A stretch of 64,000 nucleotides of DNA from an uncultured Pelagibacteraceae bacterium (GCA_902588315.1 CACIOP010000006.1:1-64000); one strand, 5' to 3'. Shown: positions 9,185 through 18,302, numbered from the stretch's first letter. Program-made: numbers and translations. The notes: generated by a model from the letters alone, not told the origin.

Positions 9185-9856
9185 TTATGAGTTTTTTAAT
9201 AACCTTATTTCTTTTAAAAATAAAGAAAGATTTTCTATTTTGTAATCAATGTATTCTTGTTCAGACTCTTTTTTGCCCCAGTATTCGTCATTGATTAACC
9301 AAACTGTTTTTGCTCCTCTTTCTTTTCCAATAGATAAGTTTTTTGCGATATCTTCAATGTAAAGTGTCTCAGTTGGATCAATTTGAAATTTTTTGACCAT
9401 CAGATCAAATGCTTTTGCCTCAGGTTTTGGACTGTACTCAGCATCAACAATGTCAAATACACCGTCAAATTGATCATCAATTCCTAAGTGAGTAGTAATA
9501 TTTTTAACATGTTCTTTACTACCATTTGTAAACACAAATTTGTTTAGATTAATATTTTCAAGCTCATTTCTTAAAGCAGTATCTTTTTCTAAAAAATCTA
9601 AATTAATATCATGCACGTAGTCTAAAAATTCTCTTGGAGGTATATCGTGATGTATCATTAAACCATTAAGACTAGTGTTATATTTATGAAAATAATTTGT
9701 TTGTAATTCTTTTGCCTCTTTTAAATCTACATTTAATTTATTTGAAATATATTGAGTCATTTTTTTACTTACTTGACCAAATACTCCTTCAAGATCACTA
9801 TAGAGTACCCCATCACAATCAAATAATATATTTTTGATATTCTTTAATTCTTTCAT
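9185..9856 (-). CDS. HAD-superfamily phosphatase, pyrimidine 5'-nucleotidase type
   Basis: A 223-aa HAD hydrolase. Motif I is FDCDGVLYSD (nucleophile Asp near residue 14), motif II is FTNGS, motif III is a Lys in SPKPEAKAF, and motif IV is YIEDIAKN. Cap and order match the SDT1/pyrimidine 5'-nucleotidase group that sits beside argB and dapD in many alphaproteobacteria. The substrate is inferred from family and context only. Its ATG overlaps the argB stop by 4 bases. Confidence 0.85.
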   Translation of the reverse strand: MKELKNIKNILFDCDGVLYSDLEGVFGQVSKKMTQYISNKLNVDLKEAKELQTNYFHKYNTSLNGLMIHHDIPPREFLDYVHDINLDFLEKDTALRNELENINLNKFVFTNGSKEHVKNITTHLGIDDQFDGVFDIVDAEYSPKPEAKAFDLMVKKFQIDPTETLYIEDIAKNLSIGKERGAKTVWLINDEYWGKKESEQEYIDYKIENLSLFLKEIRLLKNS

Positions 9857-10701
9857 TGTCTTATTAGGGTCCCAGAGCCCTTGTCAGAGAATATTTCCCA
9901 TAAACACGAATGTGGCTTTGTTCCATTGATTATGCCAACTGCTGTTACACCATTATCTACGGCGTCTAAGCAAGCGTTTATTTTAGGTATCATACCTTCT
10001 GTAATAGTTTCATCTTTAATCATTTTAAGAACCTCAGACGAATAAATTTCCTCTATTAATTTCTTATTTTTATCTAGAACACCATCCACATTCGTCATCA
10101 ATAAAAGTCTTCTTGATTTTAAAGATTTTGCTATTGCCATTGCAGCTGTATCTCCATTAATATTAAATGTTTGGTTTTCTTTACCTAATCCTAATGGAGA
10201 AATTATAGGAATTTTATTTTGATTAATTATATTTAATATTTGTTCATTATTAATCTCATTTGGTATTCCTACAAATCCTAGCTCTTCTGCTTCTGGTATA
10301 GTTTTTATAACATTATTATTTTTTGTGTGAATAGATATTGCCTCTGTGCCTTTGTCTTTTAAAGAATCAACAATGTCATTATTAAAATCAATCAAAACAG
10401 ATTCAACAATATCAATTATATTTTTGTCAGTTACTCTTAGTCCTCTTATAAATTTTGATTGAATATTTGATTTTTCTAGCTCTCTTTTAATTCTAGGTCC
10501 ACCACCATGAATTACCACAGTTGCAAGGCCTAATTTATTTAAAACACTAAGATCAGTTATAAAATTATTAAATACATTTCTATCAATTAAAACATTTCCA
10601 CCGTATTTAATTACTATTAAATCATTTTTATATTTTTCAATATATTTAGTTACTTCATTAATTGGTGGCCCATCTTTAGGTAATATATTTTCAAGGTCCA
10701 T
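9853..10701 (-). CDS. argB: acetylglutamate kinase
   Basis: Second step of arginine synthesis: ATP-dependent phosphorylation of N-acetylglutamate. 282 aa. Motifs: VIKYGGNVL (KxGG, phosphate binding), VVIHGGGPRI (substrate binding), FNINGDTAAMAIAKSL, LLMTNVDGVLD and TEGMIPKINACLDAV. In many alphaproteobacteria the GTPase engB lies between yidC and argB; here only 14 bases separate them and engB is absent from this position. Confidence 0.97.
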   Translation of the reverse strand: MDLENILPKDGPPINEVTKYIEKYKNDLIVIKYGGNVLIDRNVFNNFITDLSVLNKLGLATVVIHGGGPRIKRELEKSNIQSKFIRGLRVTDKNIIDIVESVLIDFNNDIVDSLKDKGTEAISIHTKNNNVIKTIPEAEELGFVGIPNEINNEQILNIINQNKIPIISPLGLGKENQTFNINGDTAAMAIAKSLKSRRLLLMTNVDGVLDKNKKLIEEIYSSEVLKMIKDETITEGMIPKINACLDAVDNGVTAVGIINGTKPHSCLWEIFSDKGSGTLIRQ

Positions 10702-10715
10702 TTATTATTTTTTAA

Positions 10716-12395
10716 TTAGGTTACGGTTTTCACCGTTGTACGTTTCATTATTACAACCTGCTGAGCCATTGTTAAAATGTTATTAACCGTCCAATAAATT
10801 ACTAGCCCACTTGGGAATGGTGCAAGAATTACTGTTAAAAATAAAGGGAAGAACATAAATATTTTTGCTTGCATTGGATCTGTTGGTGCGGGATTTAACT
10901 TTTGTTGCACCCACATTGATACCCCCATAGCAACCGGCCATGCTCCAATTACAAGGAAAGAAGGTACGTCATAAGGAAATAATCCAAATAAATTAAATAT
11001 TGAAGTAGGATCCTTAGCACTTAAATCTTGGATCCATCCATAAAAAGGCATATGACGCATTTCTATCGTTACAAATAAAACTTTATACAAAGCAAAAAAT
11101 ACAGGTATTTGAATTAGAATTGGCAAACATCCAGACATGGGATTTACTTTTTCCTTCTTGTAAAGAGCCATCATTGCTTGTTGCAATTTCATCTTGTCAT
11201 CTTTGTGTACTTCCTTAAGTCTTGCCATCTCAGGCTGAAGAGCTTTCATTTTAGCCATGCTTCTAAATGAAAAATTAGCAAGTGGAAAAAATGCTACACG
11301 AATACAAACGGTAACAGCAATAATTGCTAATCCATAATTACCAAATATTTTAAAGAAATATTCTAAAGCAGTAAACAAAGGACGTGTTAAAAAGTATAAG
11401 AATCCCCAATCAATCGTAAGATCAAATTTATCAATTTTTAATGATTCTGCGTACCCATCAATTACATCAACTCTTTTTGCAGCTACTATTACCTGCAAGT
11501 TTTCTTCTATAGAAGAGTTTCCAGTTAACTCTAATGGTTCTGTTGTAACAAAGTTTATTCTGTACTTGTTTTTGTAATCCATCGTAGTTTTAAATTCTTT
11601 TTCTCTTGGTGGAATTAGAGTTGATATGTAATATTTATCTCCTAGACCTAACCATCCTTTTTGGGCAGTTCTTGAGAATTTTTTCTCTTCAATATCGTCA
11701 TAATCTTCCTCAATTAATTCTTCGTCTAATGTAGCGATAGGGCCTTCATGAAGAATGTAAAAATCGGTTAAACCTTCTGGGATTTGATTTCTTATAATTT
11801 GTCCATAAGAATAGAAGTCATAGTTTTTATCAGAAGAATTTATAACTCTTTGTTTTATCGTGAATAAAAACTTATCATCTAATGCAATTTCTTTTTCAAA
11901 AGTGATGCCTTGATCATTAGTCCAACTTAGCTTTATAGGAGATTGATCAGTTAATTTTTTATTTCCAGAAACTGACCAAATTGAATCTGCATTTGGAATA
12001 TCGATATTTTTATCAGTAGTTATAAAACCACTTTCTATTATATAGCCTTCTTTAGAGCTTCGTGGTGCAAGAAATTTTACTTTTTCATCGCTTTCCAAAC
12101 TAACATTATATTCTTTAAAAGTTAGATCGTCTATTGCGGCTCCTTTTAATGAAATAGATCCAACAATACTTTGGTTTTCAAATTGAATTCTTTCACTTTG
12201 TTGTAACGCTTCTTCTCGTGAAATTTCGGTTACATTTTCTTTTTGATCAAGACTAGGTGCATCTGAATTCTGTTCAGTCTTAGTTTTTTCGGTTAAATTT
12301 TCTTTCGTTACAGGAGGCGGTGCAAAAAATAGCGAGTATAATATAATTACAGCAGCTGATAAACTTATGGCAGCAATTATATTTCTAGTTTCCAT
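10716..12395 (-). CDS. yidC: membrane protein insertase YidC
   Basis: Inserts and folds inner-membrane proteins alone or with SecYEG. 559 aa: N-terminal membrane anchor (residues 5-25), a large periplasmic beta-domain (about 60-335), then the conserved five-helix insertase core starting near GNYGLAIIAVTVCIR and including NPMSGCLPILIQIPVFFALY and the final GLVIYWTVNN helix. Its start shares one base with the yidD stop, in the usual rpmH-rnpA-yidD-yidC order. Confidence 0.97.
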   Translation of the reverse strand: METRNIIAAISLSAAVIILYSLFFAPPPVTKENLTEKTKTEQNSDAPSLDQKENVTEISREEALQQSERIQFENQSIVGSISLKGAAIDDLTFKEYNVSLESDEKVKFLAPRSSKEGYIIESGFITTDKNIDIPNADSIWSVSGNKKLTDQSPIKLSWTNDQGITFEKEIALDDKFLFTIKQRVINSSDKNYDFYSYGQIIRNQIPEGLTDFYILHEGPIATLDEELIEEDYDDIEEKKFSRTAQKGWLGLGDKYYISTLIPPREKEFKTTMDYKNKYRINFVTTEPLELTGNSSIEENLQVIVAAKRVDVIDGYAESLKIDKFDLTIDWGFLYFLTRPLFTALEYFFKIFGNYGLAIIAVTVCIRVAFFPLANFSFRSMAKMKALQPEMARLKEVHKDDKMKLQQAMMALYKKEKVNPMSGCLPILIQIPVFFALYKVLFVTIEMRHMPFYGWIQDLSAKDPTSIFNLFGLFPYDVPSFLVIGAWPVAMGVSMWVQQKLNPAPTDPMQAKIFMFFPLFLTVILAPFPSGLVIYWTVNNILTMAQQVVIMKRTTVKTVT

Positions 12396-12646
12396 TATTT
12401 ATTATCCTTCATTTCTTTTTTAACCGGATCAAACCCTTCACCACCCCCTAAAAATTTTATTGGATGGCAGGATAAAATTCTTTTTATACTAATTAATAAA
12501 CCTTTAAAAAAACCGTATTCTTTTAAAGCATCTATGCTGTATTCAGAACATGTTGGTAAATATCTACAAGAATGACCCAATAATGGACTTATTAAATATT
12601 TATAGGCTTTGATAAATTTAATTAAAATTATAGTAAATATATTCAT
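12395..12646 (-). CDS. yidD: membrane protein insertion efficiency factor YidD
   Basis: An 83-aa member of the YidD (DUF37) family, with the typical core [28 protein letters not shown] and a downstream CHP motif, then GFDPVKK. Small amphipathic proteins of this family assist YidC at the inner face of the membrane. It shares one base with both neighbours (rnpA stop and yidC start), so translation of all three is coupled. Confidence 0.95.
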   Translation of the reverse strand: MNIFTIILIKFIKAYKYLISPLLGHSCRYLPTCSEYSIDALKEYGFFKGLLISIKRILSCHPIKFLGGGEGFDPVKKEMKDNK

Positions 12647-12987
12647 TATTTTATTTTTGCAAAATCTTGAAAAAGAGTTTCTTTTATAATTTTGTATTCA
12701 TTATTTAGCATAGAAGACTTAGCTATAACAAGAAATGAATAATCAAAGTTTATCTCTATTTTTTTAACAGCTTCATTCATGATATTTCTTAATCTTCTTT
12801 TAATTTTATTTCTCTTTATTGCATTACCAGTTTTTCTTTTAGTGACAAAACTGATATTTAGTCTTTTTTTATCTTTGTTTAATAACTTTCCATAAAAAAT
12901 AATTACGTATTTATTGGTAATCTTTTTTTGTTTAAGTAAATTTTTAAATTCTTCGTTTTTTGAAAGAGCAAGTATTTTGCTTTTCAT
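12646..12987 (-). CDS. rnpA: ribonuclease P protein component
   Basis: Protein subunit of RNase P, which matures tRNA 5' ends. 113 aa, strongly basic. The RNR signature region is visible as [22 protein letters not shown] (about residues 48-69). It starts 4 bases after the rpmH stop, the classic rpmH-rnpA arrangement. Confidence 0.95.
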   Translation of the reverse strand: MKSKILALSKNEEFKNLLKQKKITNKYVIIFYGKLLNKDKKRLNISFVTKRKTGNAIKRNKIKRRLRNIMNEAVKKIEINFDYSFLVIAKSSMLNNEYKIIKETLFQDFAKIK

Positions 12988-12991
12988 TATT

Positions 12992-13132
12992 CTATACAGA
13001 AACAGTTAGTGATTTTCTTCCTCTTGCTCTTCTTCTGGCCAAAAGCTTTTTACCACCTTTGGTTTTCATTTTTGAACGAAAGCCATGTTTTCGAGCTCTT
13101 TTTTTGTTTGAGGGTTGATAAGTTCTTTTCAT
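12992..13132 (-). CDS. rpmH: 50S ribosomal protein L34
   Basis: A 46-aa basic protein read from ATG at 13132: [18 protein letters not shown], then a run of Arg/Lys ([11 protein letters not shown]) and a short SLTVSV tail. Length and sequence are those of L34. It is the first gene of the minus-strand operon continuing into rnpA, yidD and yidC; a probable promoter lies at 13169-13196. Confidence 0.97.
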   Translation of the reverse strand: MKRTYQPSNKKRARKHGFRSKMKTKGGKKLLARRRARGRKSLTVSV

Positions 13133-13168
13133 AATTAGATTTGATATAGTTTTTTATAATTTTGCACC

Positions 13169-13196
13169 TTTATATTAGTAATAATTAAAATAGCAA
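13169..13196 (-). promoter_or_regulatory. probable sigma-70-type promoter for rpmH operon
   Basis: On the minus strand a -35-like TTGCTA (13196-13191) is followed by a 16-base spacer and a -10-like TATAAA (13174-13169). Transcription would start about 30 bases before the rpmH ATG. It lies in the only gap (96 bases) between rpmH and the divergent VTT gene. Consensus match only. Confidence 0.4.
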
Positions 13197-13228
13197 ATAG
13201 AAGATTAAGCATTAAAATAAGAAGAATC

Positions 13229-13951
13229 ATGGAAAATACAAAAAAAATTAAATTATTTGTTGGCTTATCTTATTTACTAATTTTATGCCTATTTTTATAT
13301 TTTTTTTTTTCAAAATTTACTCTTTCAGAAATTACATCCTATGATTTTCTAAGAGACAATAGAACTTATTTAATAGAGTTTAAAAAATCCAATTTATTTT
13401 TGGTCATAATCTCTTTCTTGATATTAACAATATTATGGGTTTTCCCTTTTTTAGGTTTTGGATCTCCAGTAGTTTTATTAGGTGGTTTTATTTTTGGAAA
13501 ATGGTTAGGTACCATTGTCGTAGTTGTTGGATTAACTGTTGGCGCAACATTTCTTTATATTTTTGGAAATTATTTTTTAAAAAATTTTATAAGAGAAAAG
13601 TTTTTAAACAAATATAAAAACCTTGAATTTAAATTTAAAAAATCAGAATTTATTTATTTGTTTATTTTTCGTTTAGTTGGAGGAATTCCTTGGCAAATCC
13701 AAAGTATTTTACCAATACTTTTTGATGTAAAATTAAAAAATTATTTTTTTTCAACACTTTTAGGAGTCACACCAGGAGTTTTTTTAATTTCATCAATAGG
13801 GAGTGGGCTAGAAAAAATTATAGAATCAAATGTAAAGGTTCCTGGTATTACAGATATTATTTTTTCAAGAGAGATATATATCCCACTACTTGCATTTTTT
13901 GCTTTAATTTTGACAACAATCGTTTTAAGAAAAATTTTTTTTAAGAATTAG
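13229..13951 (+). CDS. TVP38/TMEM64 (VTT-domain) membrane protein
   Basis: A 240-aa integral membrane protein with about five or six hydrophobic segments. The central VTT/SNARE-associated domain shows GSPVVLLGGFIFGKWLG, a Gly-rich second half (VVVGLTVGATFLY), and FRLVGGIPWQIQ, the re-entrant loop signature. The family is thought to act in lipid scrambling or transport; the bacterial substrate is unknown. Its stop TAG (13949-13951) is directly followed by the 3' end of the convergent tRNA-Thr, with no spacer. Confidence 0.88.
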   Translation: MENTKKIKLFVGLSYLLILCLFLYFFFSKFTLSEITSYDFLRDNRTYLIEFKKSNLFLVIISFLILTILWVFPFLGFGSPVVLLGGFIFGKWLGTIVVVVGLTVGATFLYIFGNYFLKNFIREKFLNKYKNLEFKFKKSEFIYLFIFRLVGGIPWQIQSILPILFDVKLKNYFFSTLLGVTPGVFLISSIGSGLEKIIESNVKVPGITDIIFSREIYIPLLAFFALILTTIVLRKIFFKN

Positions 13952-14025
13952 TGGTGCTCCCACCCTGTACTGACCAGGGAACTAGTCATTACCAATGACT
14001 TGTTATACCATTTAACTACAGGAGC
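13952..14025 (-). tRNA. tRNA-Thr (anticodon GGT), atypical T-loop
   Basis: The minus strand folds into a 74-nt cloverleaf including an encoded CCA. Acceptor GCTCCTG/TGGGAGC (two wobble pairs), D-arm GTTA-AATGGTA-TAAC, anticodon arm AGTCA-TTGGTAA-TGACT, T-stem CCCTG/CAGGG, discriminator A. Anticodon GGT reads ACC and fits Thr. The T-loop reads GTCAGTA rather than the usual TTCRANY: T54 and A58 are both replaced by G. The plus strand also folds roughly, but lacks CCA and a proper D-loop, so the minus strand is the gene. Confidence 0.8.
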
Positions 14026-14125
14026 TTAGAGACAAATTGTATTTTATTGATAATAAAGCATTTTTTTCAAATTATTGCCTTAATTTTTTGGTGAATATGA
14101 TTTATATCTATTTTAGGAAAATGTT

Positions 14126-14326
14126 ATGGGAATTCATTACGATTACAAGTCAACCAAAGGTAATAAGCTTATGGAAAAGCAAGCTAAAAGAGAGAGAAAG
14201 CTTGCTGAAAAAAAAGCCAAACGGTTAGCTAAAGAAGGCCCAAAAAAAGAAGAGGAAAAAAGGTCCGCATTGGATCCTAACAAACCAATTTCTTTAGATT
14301 TCCTGACCAACCCAAATAAAGAATGA
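14126..14326 (+). CDS. small highly charged protein, unknown function
   Basis: A 66-aa protein rich in Lys, Arg, Glu and Ala from residue 16 on (MEKQAKRERKLAEKKAKRL), probably a single charged helix, ending in a less basic ALDPNKPISLDFL segment. An AGGA lies about 9 bases before the ATG. Its TGA overlaps the ATG of the next small gene (ATGA), suggesting both are genuine and coupled with dcd and murA downstream. No family assigned. Confidence 0.6.
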   Translation: MGIHYDYKSTKGNKLMEKQAKRERKLAEKKAKRLAKEGPKKEEEKRSALDPNKPISLDFLTNPNKE

Positions 14327-14424
14327 GTTTAAAAAAAAAAAATGAGCGTTTAAGCTTGGCGCTTAGAAAAAATTTGAAGAAAAGAAAAATTTTCCAAAAA
14401 AAAAATAAAAAGAAAAATAAATAA
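14323..14424 (+). CDS. 33-aa basic protein, conserved-looking alphaproteobacterial small ORF
   Basis: Very short frame: [20 protein letters not shown] continuing with RKIFQ and a Lys/Asn tail. The core resembles the tiny LxxALRxNLxRRKxQ proteins that I recall upstream of murA in other alphaproteobacteria. It starts inside the stop of the previous gene (ATGA) and its TAA shares a base with the dcd ATG (TAATG at 14422-14426), giving unbroken translational coupling. The overlap pattern at both ends is the main evidence that it is expressed. Confidence 0.6.
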   Translation: MSLKKKNERLSLALRKNLKKRKIFQKKNKKKNK

Positions 14425-14984
14425 TGTCAATTCAACCTGATTCTTGGATTAAAAAAATGTGCAAAGAGCACAAAATGATAGAGCCATTTTTGGATCATCA
14501 AGTTTCTGAAGGAAAAATTTCTTATGGATTAAGTAGCATGGGATATGATGTAAGAATCTCCGATGAATATAGAATTTTTACTAATGTTAACAGTTCTTTA
14601 GTTGATCCAAAGAATTTTTCTGATGATAATTTTATAGAACGAAAAGGACCACACTGTATTATCCCACCAAATTCTTTCGTTTTAGCTAAAACAGTTGAAT
14701 ATTTTAGAATACCAAAAGACGTTTTGTGTATTTGTGTTGGAAAAAGTACTTACGCAAGGACAGGAATTATTTGTAATGTTACTCCAATTGAAAATGAATT
14801 TGAGGGCAACATTGTAATTGAGCTAAGTAATACAACACCTAATCCTGCAAAAATTTATTCAAATGAGGGAATAGCACAATTTTTATTTTTTAAATCAGAT
14901 ACTCAGCCAGAAACAACTTATAAATCAAAGAACGGTAAATATCAGGGTCAAACCACAATTCAAGTTGCTAAGATTAAAAAGTAA
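14424..14984 (+). CDS. dcd: dCTP deaminase
   Basis: Deaminates dCTP to dUTP, feeding dTMP synthesis. 186 aa, a trimeric dUTPase-fold enzyme. Visible signatures: [35 protein letters not shown] (contains the catalytic Glu) and GQTTIQ at the C-terminus, which closes over the site. Located between two tiny ORFs and murA, three bases from the latter. Confidence 0.95.
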   Translation: MSIQPDSWIKKMCKEHKMIEPFLDHQVSEGKISYGLSSMGYDVRISDEYRIFTNVNSSLVDPKNFSDDNFIERKGPHCIIPPNSFVLAKTVEYFRIPKDVLCICVGKSTYARTGIICNVTPIENEFEGNIVIELSNTTPNPAKIYSNEGIAQFLFFKSDTQPETTYKSKNGKYQGQTTIQVAKIKK

Positions 14985-14987
14985 TTT

Positions 14988-16247
14988 ATGGATAAATTTC
15001 TGATTAATGGCCCCTGTAAAATCAAGGGTAATGTCTCAATTTCAGGTTCGAAGAATGCATCCCTACCAATATTAGCTGCTACACTTTTATTTGACAAACC
15101 TGTAGTTATCAAAAATTTACCAAGAGTTAGAGATATTAATACAATGTTAAATTTATTAAAGTCTCTTGGCTCTAAAATAGTTTTATCAAAAGATAAAAAA
15201 ACAGCAAAAATTTTAAATAAAAAAAATATGAAAACTTTTGCCAGTTATTCTTTAGTTAAAACAATGCGTGGTTCTATTTTAGTTTTAGGTCCACTTATTT
15301 CAAAATACTATAAATCAAAAACCTCTTTACCTGGCGGATGTTTAATTGGTGCTAGACCAGTTAATTATCATCTAACAGCATTAAAAAAACTTGGTATGAA
15401 ATATGAGCTAAAAGATGGATATATTTTAGCAAAATCAAAAGGAAAACTTAGCGGAACAACTATAAATTTTCCAAAGATAAGTGTTGGGGCAACTGAAAAT
15501 TCCATAATAGCAGCTTGTTTAGCAAAAGGAAAAACAGTTTTAAAAAATTGTGCAATAGAACCTGAGATTAAAGATCTTACAAATTTTTTAAATAAATCTG
15601 GAGCAAAAATAAAATGGACAGGAAGAGTTTGTAAAATCATAGGTGTAAATTCTTTAAATGAAACCGAATATTCTGTAATGGCTGATAGAATAGAAGCAGG
15701 CACATTTTGTGTAGCCGCAACACTTGCAAAAGGTAATTTACAAATAAATAATTTGAATCCTAAAATTATTGGTACAGAAATAAAATTACTAAAAAAAGTT
15801 GGTGCTAAAATTGAAACTAGTGAAAATAAAATCTTAATTAAAGGACCTGAAAAAATTAAATCAATAAAAAGCATTAAAACTAGAGAGTTTCCGGGCATTC
15901 CTACAGACCTTCAAGCACAATTGATGGTTTTAATGTGCAAAGCAGTTGGCAAAAGCTCAATAACCGAAAGTATTTTTGAAAATAGATTTATGCATGTTGC
16001 AGAATTGCAAAGGCTAGGAGCAAAAATAAATATTAAAAATAATACTGCCACAATAGAAGGAAATACTAAATTCATTGGTGCCGAATTAATGTCTAGTGAT
16101 TTAAGAGCTTCTGTTGCTTTAGTTTTAGCAGCTATAGTTTCTAATGGTAGAACGTATATTAACAGAATTTATCACTTAGATAGAGGTTATGAAAAAATAG
16201 AAAATAAATTAAAAAAAATAGGTGTTAAAATTAAAAGGTTAAAATAG
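14988..16247 (+). CDS. murA: UDP-N-acetylglucosamine 1-carboxyvinyltransferase
   Basis: First committed peptidoglycan step: transfers enolpyruvyl from PEP to UDP-GlcNAc. 419 aa, normal length. Motifs: ISGSKNASLPILAATLL at the N-terminus, LPGGCLIGARPVNYHL with the catalytic-loop Cys (the fosfomycin target position), EAGTFCVAA, FPGIPTDLQAQ and DLRASVALVLA. Its stop shares a base with the GTG start of the DUF2948 gene. An antisense frame of 176 codons inside it is ignored. Confidence 0.97.
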   Translation: MDKFLINGPCKIKGNVSISGSKNASLPILAATLLFDKPVVIKNLPRVRDINTMLNLLKSLGSKIVLSKDKKTAKILNKKNMKTFASYSLVKTMRGSILVLGPLISKYYKSKTSLPGGCLIGARPVNYHLTALKKLGMKYELKDGYILAKSKGKLSGTTINFPKISVGATENSIIAACLAKGKTVLKNCAIEPEIKDLTNFLNKSGAKIKWTGRVCKIIGVNSLNETEYSVMADRIEAGTFCVAATLAKGNLQINNLNPKIIGTEIKLLKKVGAKIETSENKILIKGPEKIKSIKSIKTREFPGIPTDLQAQLMVLMCKAVGKSSITESIFENRFMHVAELQRLGAKINIKNNTATIEGNTKFIGAELMSSDLRASVALVLAAIVSNGRTYINRIYHLDRGYEKIENKLKKIGVKIKRLK

Positions 16248-16639
16248 TGAATAAATATTTAGCAAAAATAATAGCAGGTGATCAAGAAGGGCTACAGATG
16301 ATTTCAGCTTGTAGTTCAGGAGCTAAGGTTAAAATTGCCAATATAAAATATCTCGCATCCAATAAGGTTTTTTTATTATCAATTGAAAGAACCAAGGTTG
16401 AAAGTGATCAGGAAGATAAAAAAATCAATAGCATTTGTAGGTTTGATTTTGTTGATAAAGTAAGATCAAAGAACATTGATCAATCAAATCAAGAAACAGT
16501 TTTAGAACTTATAGGTATAGATTATTTGAAAAATAACGATGTTTATGAAATAAATCTTATTTTTAATAACAATGCTCATATTGCTTTAACTACAGAAACT
16601 ATCGAAGTAAGATTAGAGGATCAAAGTGAAATTAAATAG
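16247..16639 (+). CDS. DUF2948 family protein
   Basis: A 130-aa protein starting at GTG (16247), sharing one base with the murA stop. N-terminal region: AGDQEGLQMISACSSGAKVKI, then a FLLSIERTK strand and IRCxF-like FDFVDKV blocks. It matches the DUF2948 family by sequence pattern and by its place between murA and hisD, standard in alphaproteobacteria. Function unknown; predicted cytoplasmic, with no membrane segment. Confidence 0.85.
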   Translation: MNKYLAKIIAGDQEGLQMISACSSGAKVKIANIKYLASNKVFLLSIERTKVESDQEDKKINSICRFDFVDKVRSKNIDQSNQETVLELIGIDYLKNNDVYEINLIFNNNAHIALTTETIEVRLEDQSEIK

Positions 16640-16641
16640 TT

Positions 16642-17925
16642 ATGAAGATACTAAATAGTAAAAGTAAAAATTTTGATAAATTATTAGAGTATTTGCTTTT
16701 ACAGAGAAAAAAAAAAATTCAATCAGACTCTGTTACTGTAACAAATATAATTAAAGATGTTAAAAAAAATGGAGATAAAGCATTATTAAAGTATGAGAAA
16801 AGATTTAATCAAAACAACATAGTTATTCCAAGCTCAAAACAAATAAAAAAATCTATAAATTCACTTGATAAAAAAGTAAAGAAGGCAATCGATACTGCTT
16901 ATAATAGAATTTATAAATTTCATTCACTTCAAAAATTTAAAAATATTAATTATACAGATAAATTTAAAAATAAACTTGAATATAAATATGTGCCTTTAGA
17001 GTCTGTTGCAATTTATGTTCCTGGATCTACTGCTTCATACCCATCGAGTGTGTTGATGAATGCTATCCCAGCAATTGTAGCAGGTGTTAAGAGAATAGTT
17101 ATGATTAATCCAGGCCATAAAGGAAAACAAAATCCAGCTGTATTATACGCTGCAAAAAAATGCAAAATAAAAGAAATTTATTCTATCGGGGGGCCTTCTG
17201 CTATTGCTGCAGTATCTTATGGTACTAAAAAAATTAAAAAAGTTCACAAAATAGTTGGTCCAGGAAACGCATATGTTGCGGCAGCAAAAAAAGAAGTTTT
17301 TGGTGTTGTCGGAATTGAAGGTATGACTGCAGGTCCTTCAGAAGTGACTGTTGTTTGTGACAAATTCTCAAATCCTGAGTGGGTTGCAAGTGATTTAATT
17401 GGACAAGCTGAACATGATATTCTTGCACAATGTATTTTGATTTCAAAAGATAAAAATTTGCTAGATAAAGTAAAAATTGAAATTACTAAACAATTAAATG
17501 AAATTCCAAGAGCTTCTGTTGCAAGAAAAAGTTTGATTAATAATGGAATTCTTATGTATATCTCTTCAGACGCTAAAATAATTAGTGTTGTAAATAAAAT
17601 TGCACCAGAACATTTAGAATTAAATATTAAAAATTATAAATCGTTAGTTCCAAAAATAAAAAATTCAGGATCAATATGCTTAGGAAAATATGCAGTGATG
17701 GCAATGACTGATTATAATGTTGGATCAAACCATGTGTTGCCAACTAATGGTTCTGCAAAATACTCAAGCGGTATAAGTGTAAATGAATTTTATAAAAGGA
17801 TTTCATACATAAACTTATCGAAAAAGGGTATTGAAAGTCTTGGACCATCAGTTATAACACTTGCAAATTACGAAGGGTTGGTTGGACATGCTCAATCTGT
17901 AGTAAAACGAATAAGGAGAAAATAA
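16642..17925 (+). CDS. hisD: histidinol dehydrogenase
   Basis: Last two steps of histidine synthesis: NAD-dependent oxidation of histidinol to histidine, with zinc. 427 aa. Motifs: [60 protein letters not shown] (catalytic and zinc residues), APEHLEL and GSNHVLPT. Its 3' end carries the strong ribosome-binding site for infA (ATAAGGAG, 17911-17918). Confidence 0.97.
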   Translation: MKILNSKSKNFDKLLEYLLLQRKKKIQSDSVTVTNIIKDVKKNGDKALLKYEKRFNQNNIVIPSSKQIKKSINSLDKKVKKAIDTAYNRIYKFHSLQKFKNINYTDKFKNKLEYKYVPLESVAIYVPGSTASYPSSVLMNAIPAIVAGVKRIVMINPGHKGKQNPAVLYAAKKCKIKEIYSIGGPSAIAAVSYGTKKIKKVHKIVGPGNAYVAAAKKEVFGVVGIEGMTAGPSEVTVVCDKFSNPEWVASDLIGQAEHDILAQCILISKDKNLLDKVKIEITKQLNEIPRASVARKSLINNGILMYISSDAKIISVVNKIAPEHLELNIKNYKSLVPKIKNSGSICLGKYAVMAMTDYNVGSNHVLPTNGSAKYSSGISVNEFYKRISYINLSKKGIESLGPSVITLANYEGLVGHAQSVVKRIRRK

Positions 17926-17927
17926 AT

Positions 17928-18143
17928 TTGTCAAAACAAGACTTACTGGAATTTAAAGGTACAGTTATAGACCTACTTCCTAACGCTATGTTTAGAGTAA
18001 AATTAGAAAATGGACATACCGTTACTGCCCATACAGCTGGTAAGTTAAGAAAAAACAGAATTAGAGTTCTCCAAGGTGATAATGTGACAGTTGAAATGAC
18101 ACCTTACGATCTTACTAAAGGAAGAATTATATTTAGGGGATAA
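17928..18143 (+). CDS. infA: translation initiation factor IF-1
   Basis: 71-aa OB-fold factor that binds the ribosomal A site with IF-2 and IF-3. Sequence blocks: [44 protein letters not shown] and [10 protein letters not shown]. The start codon is TTG at 17928, decided by the family N-terminus and a good Shine-Dalgarno (AAGGAG, 17913-17918) about 9 bases upstream, one of the clearest in the window. tRNA-Phe follows 4 bases after the stop. Confidence 0.96.
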   Translation: MSKQDLLEFKGTVIDLLPNAMFRVKLENGHTVTAHTAGKLRKNRIRVLQGDNVTVEMTPYDLTKGRIIFRG

Positions 18144-18147
18144 ATAA

Positions 18148-18222
18148 GGCTGAGTAGCTCAGGAGTAGAGCAGAGCCCTGAAAAGGCTTGTGTCGGAGGT
18201 GCGAATCCTTCCTCAGCCACCA
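18148..18222 (+). tRNA. tRNA-Phe (anticodon GAA)
   Basis: 75 nt with encoded CCA. Acceptor GGCTGAG/CTCAGCC, D-arm GCTC-AGGAGTA-GAGC, anticodon arm GAGCC-CTGAAAA-GGCTT (GAA), variable GTGTC, T-stem GGAGG/CCTTC, discriminator A. The T-loop reads TGCGAAT, with G where nearly all tRNAs have T55 (pseudouridine). It sits 4 bases after infA and is probably processed from the same transcript. Confidence 0.93.
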
Positions 18223-18302
18223 CCACAAAGTTTCATCTTGAAATAATCTTAAAAGAAATTACCTTAAACAGATAATAAATAACAAAAGGACTAAGAAATA
18301 AG

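Noticed and set aside
10702-10715. Missing engB between yidC and argB
   Set aside because: Gene order varies here and engB can be elsewhere. Absence from one position is not evidence of loss.
13952-14025. Plus-strand tRNA reading with anticodon ACC
   Set aside because: The arms pair on both strands, but only the minus strand has CCA, a D-loop with GG and T8/A9 in place.
15368-15898. Minus-strand frame of 176 codons
   Set aside because: Lies entirely within murA, which is full length with all motifs. Long antisense frames are expected with this codon use.
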